A stretch of 13,693 bases of DNA, taken from JACDDK01 sp035689095 (lineage in GTDB: Bacteria > Actinomycetota > Rubrobacteria > Rubrobacterales > Rubrobacteraceae). The stretch is from positions 1-13,693 of the forward strand of contig DASSMB010000238.1 of the NCBI GenBank assembly GCA_035689095.1, in the 5' to 3' direction. Positions within the stretch are counted from its first letter, which is position 1; the number at the start of each line of letters is the position of its first letter. The notes beneath the pieces were generated by a model. It was not told the DNA's origin. It saw only the letters and a program-made list of their open reading frames with translations, and did no database searches. Below are positions 12,338-13,693 of this stretch, one piece after another. Position numbers and translations under genes: made by a program.

Positions 12338-13453
12338 ATGCAGACTAAGGATCTCTACAAGGTTCTGGGGGTAGAGAAGGAGGCTTCGCAGGATGACATC
12401 CGGCGCGCCTACCGCAAGCTGGCGCGCAAGCACCACCCGGACGCCAACCGCGACGACCCCAAGGCCGAGGACCGCTTCAAGGAGATCCAATCAGCCTACG
12501 AAATCCTCTCGGACCCCAATAAACGCCGGGAATACGACGAGGGTCCCCGCACGTTCTTCGGCCAGGGAGCCGGACGTCCCGGCGCCAGAGGCGCTGGCAC
12601 AACGGGCGCCAGTCAGGCCGACTTCTCGGACCTCTTCGGTACCTTCGGTGACATCTTCGGGGCCGGAGCGAGCGCCCGGAGCCAGCCCGCCGCAACCCGC
12701 GGCAACAACATAACGGTAAACGTAAACCTGAAATTCAAAGATGCCTTGAATGGCGTTACGACCAGGGTTGCGGTTCCGGTGGAGGAGGTTTGTGGTGATT
12801 GCCGGGGGACGGGGGCTGCTCCGGGGACGATGCCGAGGACCTGTCCGGACTGCGGCGGCCTGGGGACGCAGAGCCGGGACCAGGGGTTCTTCGCGCTCTC
12901 GACTTCCTGCTCGCGGTGCGGGGGCGAGGGGACAATAGTGGAGAAGCCGTGTCCCAGGTGCGCGGGGCAGGGGAGAGTCAAGAAGACGCGGCAGGTCACG
13001 GTCAAAATACCGGCTGGCGCGCGGGATGGGATGAAGATCCGGGTCCCTGGAAGGGGCAGCGCGGGGCAGAAGGGTGGTCCGGCGGGCGACCTGTACGTGG
13101 TCACCAGGGTCGAGGAGCATCCGGTATTCAAGCGTAGGGGGGATGATTTCGTGGTCGAGGTGCCGGTCAGCTTCGCGGAGGCGGCGCTCGGGGCGGAGAT
13201 CCGGGTCCCGAAGCCCGACGGTGGGACGGTCAAGCTGCGGCTGCCGGCGGGGACGCAGGAGGGACGGCAGTTCAAGGTGCGCGGGGCCGGGGCTCCGAGG
13301 CCAAAGAGTGGGGGACAGGGCGACCTCATCGTGCGGGCGAAGATCGTGGTCCCCAAGAAGCTCAACCGGCGCGAGCGGGACATCCTGGAGGCGCTCGCCG
13401 AGGAACGGGATGAGGACGTGCGGGAAGACCTGTTCAGGAGGGTAGGGTCGTGA
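12338..13453 (+). CDS. dnaJ: Co-chaperone DnaJ (Hsp40)
   Basis: A 371-residue type I Hsp40 that delivers unfolded proteins to DnaK and triggers its ATP hydrolysis. The J domain (1-67) has the His33-Pro34-Asp35 motif in KHHPDANRD. A Gly/Phe-rich region spans about 70-115. The zinc domain has four Cys-x-x-Cys-x-Gly-x-Gly motifs: CGDCRGTG (152-159), CPDCGGLG (169-176), CSRCGGEG (191-198) and CPRCAGQG (205-212), all cysteines present. The C-terminal peptide-binding domains follow, including AGARDGMKIRVPGRGSAG and LPAGTQEGRQFKVRGAGAP. The ATG lies 2 bp after the grpE stop, so re-initiation is likely, and its own AAGG-like site overlaps the end of grpE. Its stop overlaps the GTG of hspR. Length and domain order are normal. 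Confidence 0.97.
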   Translation: MQTKDLYKVLGVEKEASQDDIRRAYRKLARKHHPDANRDDPKAEDRFKEIQSAYEILSDPNKRREYDEGPRTFFGQGAGRPGARGAGTTGASQADFSDLFGTFGDIFGAGASARSQPAATRGNNITVNVNLKFKDALNGVTTRVAVPVEEVCGDCRGTGAAPGTMPRTCPDCGGLGTQSRDQGFFALSTSCSRCGGEGTIVEKPCPRCAGQGRVKKTRQVTVKIPAGARDGMKIRVPGRGSAGQKGGPAGDLYVVTRVEEHPVFKRRGDDFVVEVPVSFAEAALGAEIRVPKPDGGTVKLRLPAGTQEGRQFKVRGAGAPRPKSGGQGDLIVRAKIVVPKKLNRRERDILEALAEERDEDVREDLFRRVGS

Positions 13454-13693
13454 GCTTCAGGAAGCGGCCGGTGTTCATGATCGGGGTGGCGGCGGAGCTT
13501 ATAGGGGTACATCCGCAGACCCTCAGGATGTACGAGCAGAAGGGATTGCTGCGCCCGCGCAAGAGCATAAAGAACACCCGGCTCTACTCGCAGGAGGATG
13601 TCGAGCTTGGACGTTACATCCAGAAGCTCACCCAGGAGATGGGGATGAACCTCGCCGGGGTGGGGAAGGTGCTGGATCTGGAGCGCAAGCTGG
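13450..13693 (+). CDS. hspR: Heat-shock repressor HspR, MerR family (partial, cut by window end)
   Basis: The first 81 residues of a MerR-type DNA-binding protein. FMIGVAAELIGVHPQTLRMYEQKGLLRP (residues 9-36) is the HspR version of the MerR helix-turn-helix, with the typical HPQTLR-x-Y-E. TRLYSQEDVELGRYIQKLTQEMGMNLAGV (43-71) is the wing and following helices. HspR represses chaperone operons in Actinobacteria and some other bacteria, together with DnaK as co-repressor, so it probably closes a feedback loop on the dnaK promoter. GTG at 13450 overlaps the dnaJ TGA (GTGA), and AGGAGG at 13436-13441 sits 8 bases before it, inside dnaJ. Being last in its own operon fits autoregulation. The C-terminal half is outside the window. 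Confidence 0.93.
   Translation, partial: MSFRKRPVFMIGVAAELIGVHPQTLRMYEQKGLLRPRKSIKNTRLYSQEDVELGRYIQKLTQEMGMNLAGVGKVLDLERKL

Overview
The window is high-GC DNA with dense, mostly non-overlapping genes, frequent GTG and TTG start codons, strong GGAGG-type ribosome binding sites, and noticeable use of ATA (Ile) and AGG (Arg) codons. The order dnaK-grpE-dnaJ-hspR, a single-polypeptide glycyl-tRNA synthetase and a DUF4126 membrane protein point to a deep-branching actinobacterium, most likely Rubrobacter or a relative. This is inference: no rRNA is present, and DnaK carries an extra segment that is not typical of the better-known Actinobacteria, so a Deinococcota- or Chloroflexota-like source cannot be fully excluded.

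Layout. (1) 1-98: the last 31 codons of a probable APC-type amino-acid permease, followed by a strong hairpin terminator (158-193) shared with the convergent gene. (2) 210-2343, minus strand: glyS followed by a small sulfotransferase-like gene, 16 bp apart and probably co-transcribed. (3) 2466-5266, plus strand: a DUF4126 membrane protein (possibly translated from a leaderless mRNA), a 2-phosphoglycerate kinase family protein with an N-terminal ATP-cone-like region, a YtxH-like membrane-anchored protein and a GNAT-like protein. (4) 5241-9512, minus strand, transcribed from 9512 downwards: an OmpR/PhoB-type response regulator, a PAS-containing sensor histidine kinase, a beta-propeller lipoprotein and a membrane-anchored 163-residue protein. 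The order regulator-kinase-propeller lipoprotein recalls actinobacterial mtrA-mtrB-lpqB, although the kinase has a PhoR/WalK-like architecture. (5) 9513-9697: a divergent intergenic region with a near-consensus promoter and nested inverted repeats. (6) 9698-13693, plus strand: dnaK, grpE, dnaJ and the start of hspR, cut off by the window end.

How the genes work together. The last block is a self-regulated Hsp70 chaperone operon: DnaK folds clients, DnaJ delivers them and stimulates ATP hydrolysis, GrpE exchanges nucleotide, and HspR probably represses the operon by binding the repeats over the dnaK promoter. The minus-strand block is a cell-envelope sensing unit with two secreted or anchored accessory proteins.

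The points most worth a second look are the histidine kinase, which has no ATG, GTG or TTG start ahead of its first membrane segment and lies in frame behind the regulator's TAG stop; the Gram-negative-type insert in DnaK; the candidate operator at dnaK; the possible leaderless DUF4126 mRNA; and the 2-phosphoglycerate kinase with Thr in place of the Walker A lysine. I found no mobile element, CRISPR array, tRNA or rRNA. No stretch longer than 300 bases lacks a gene.
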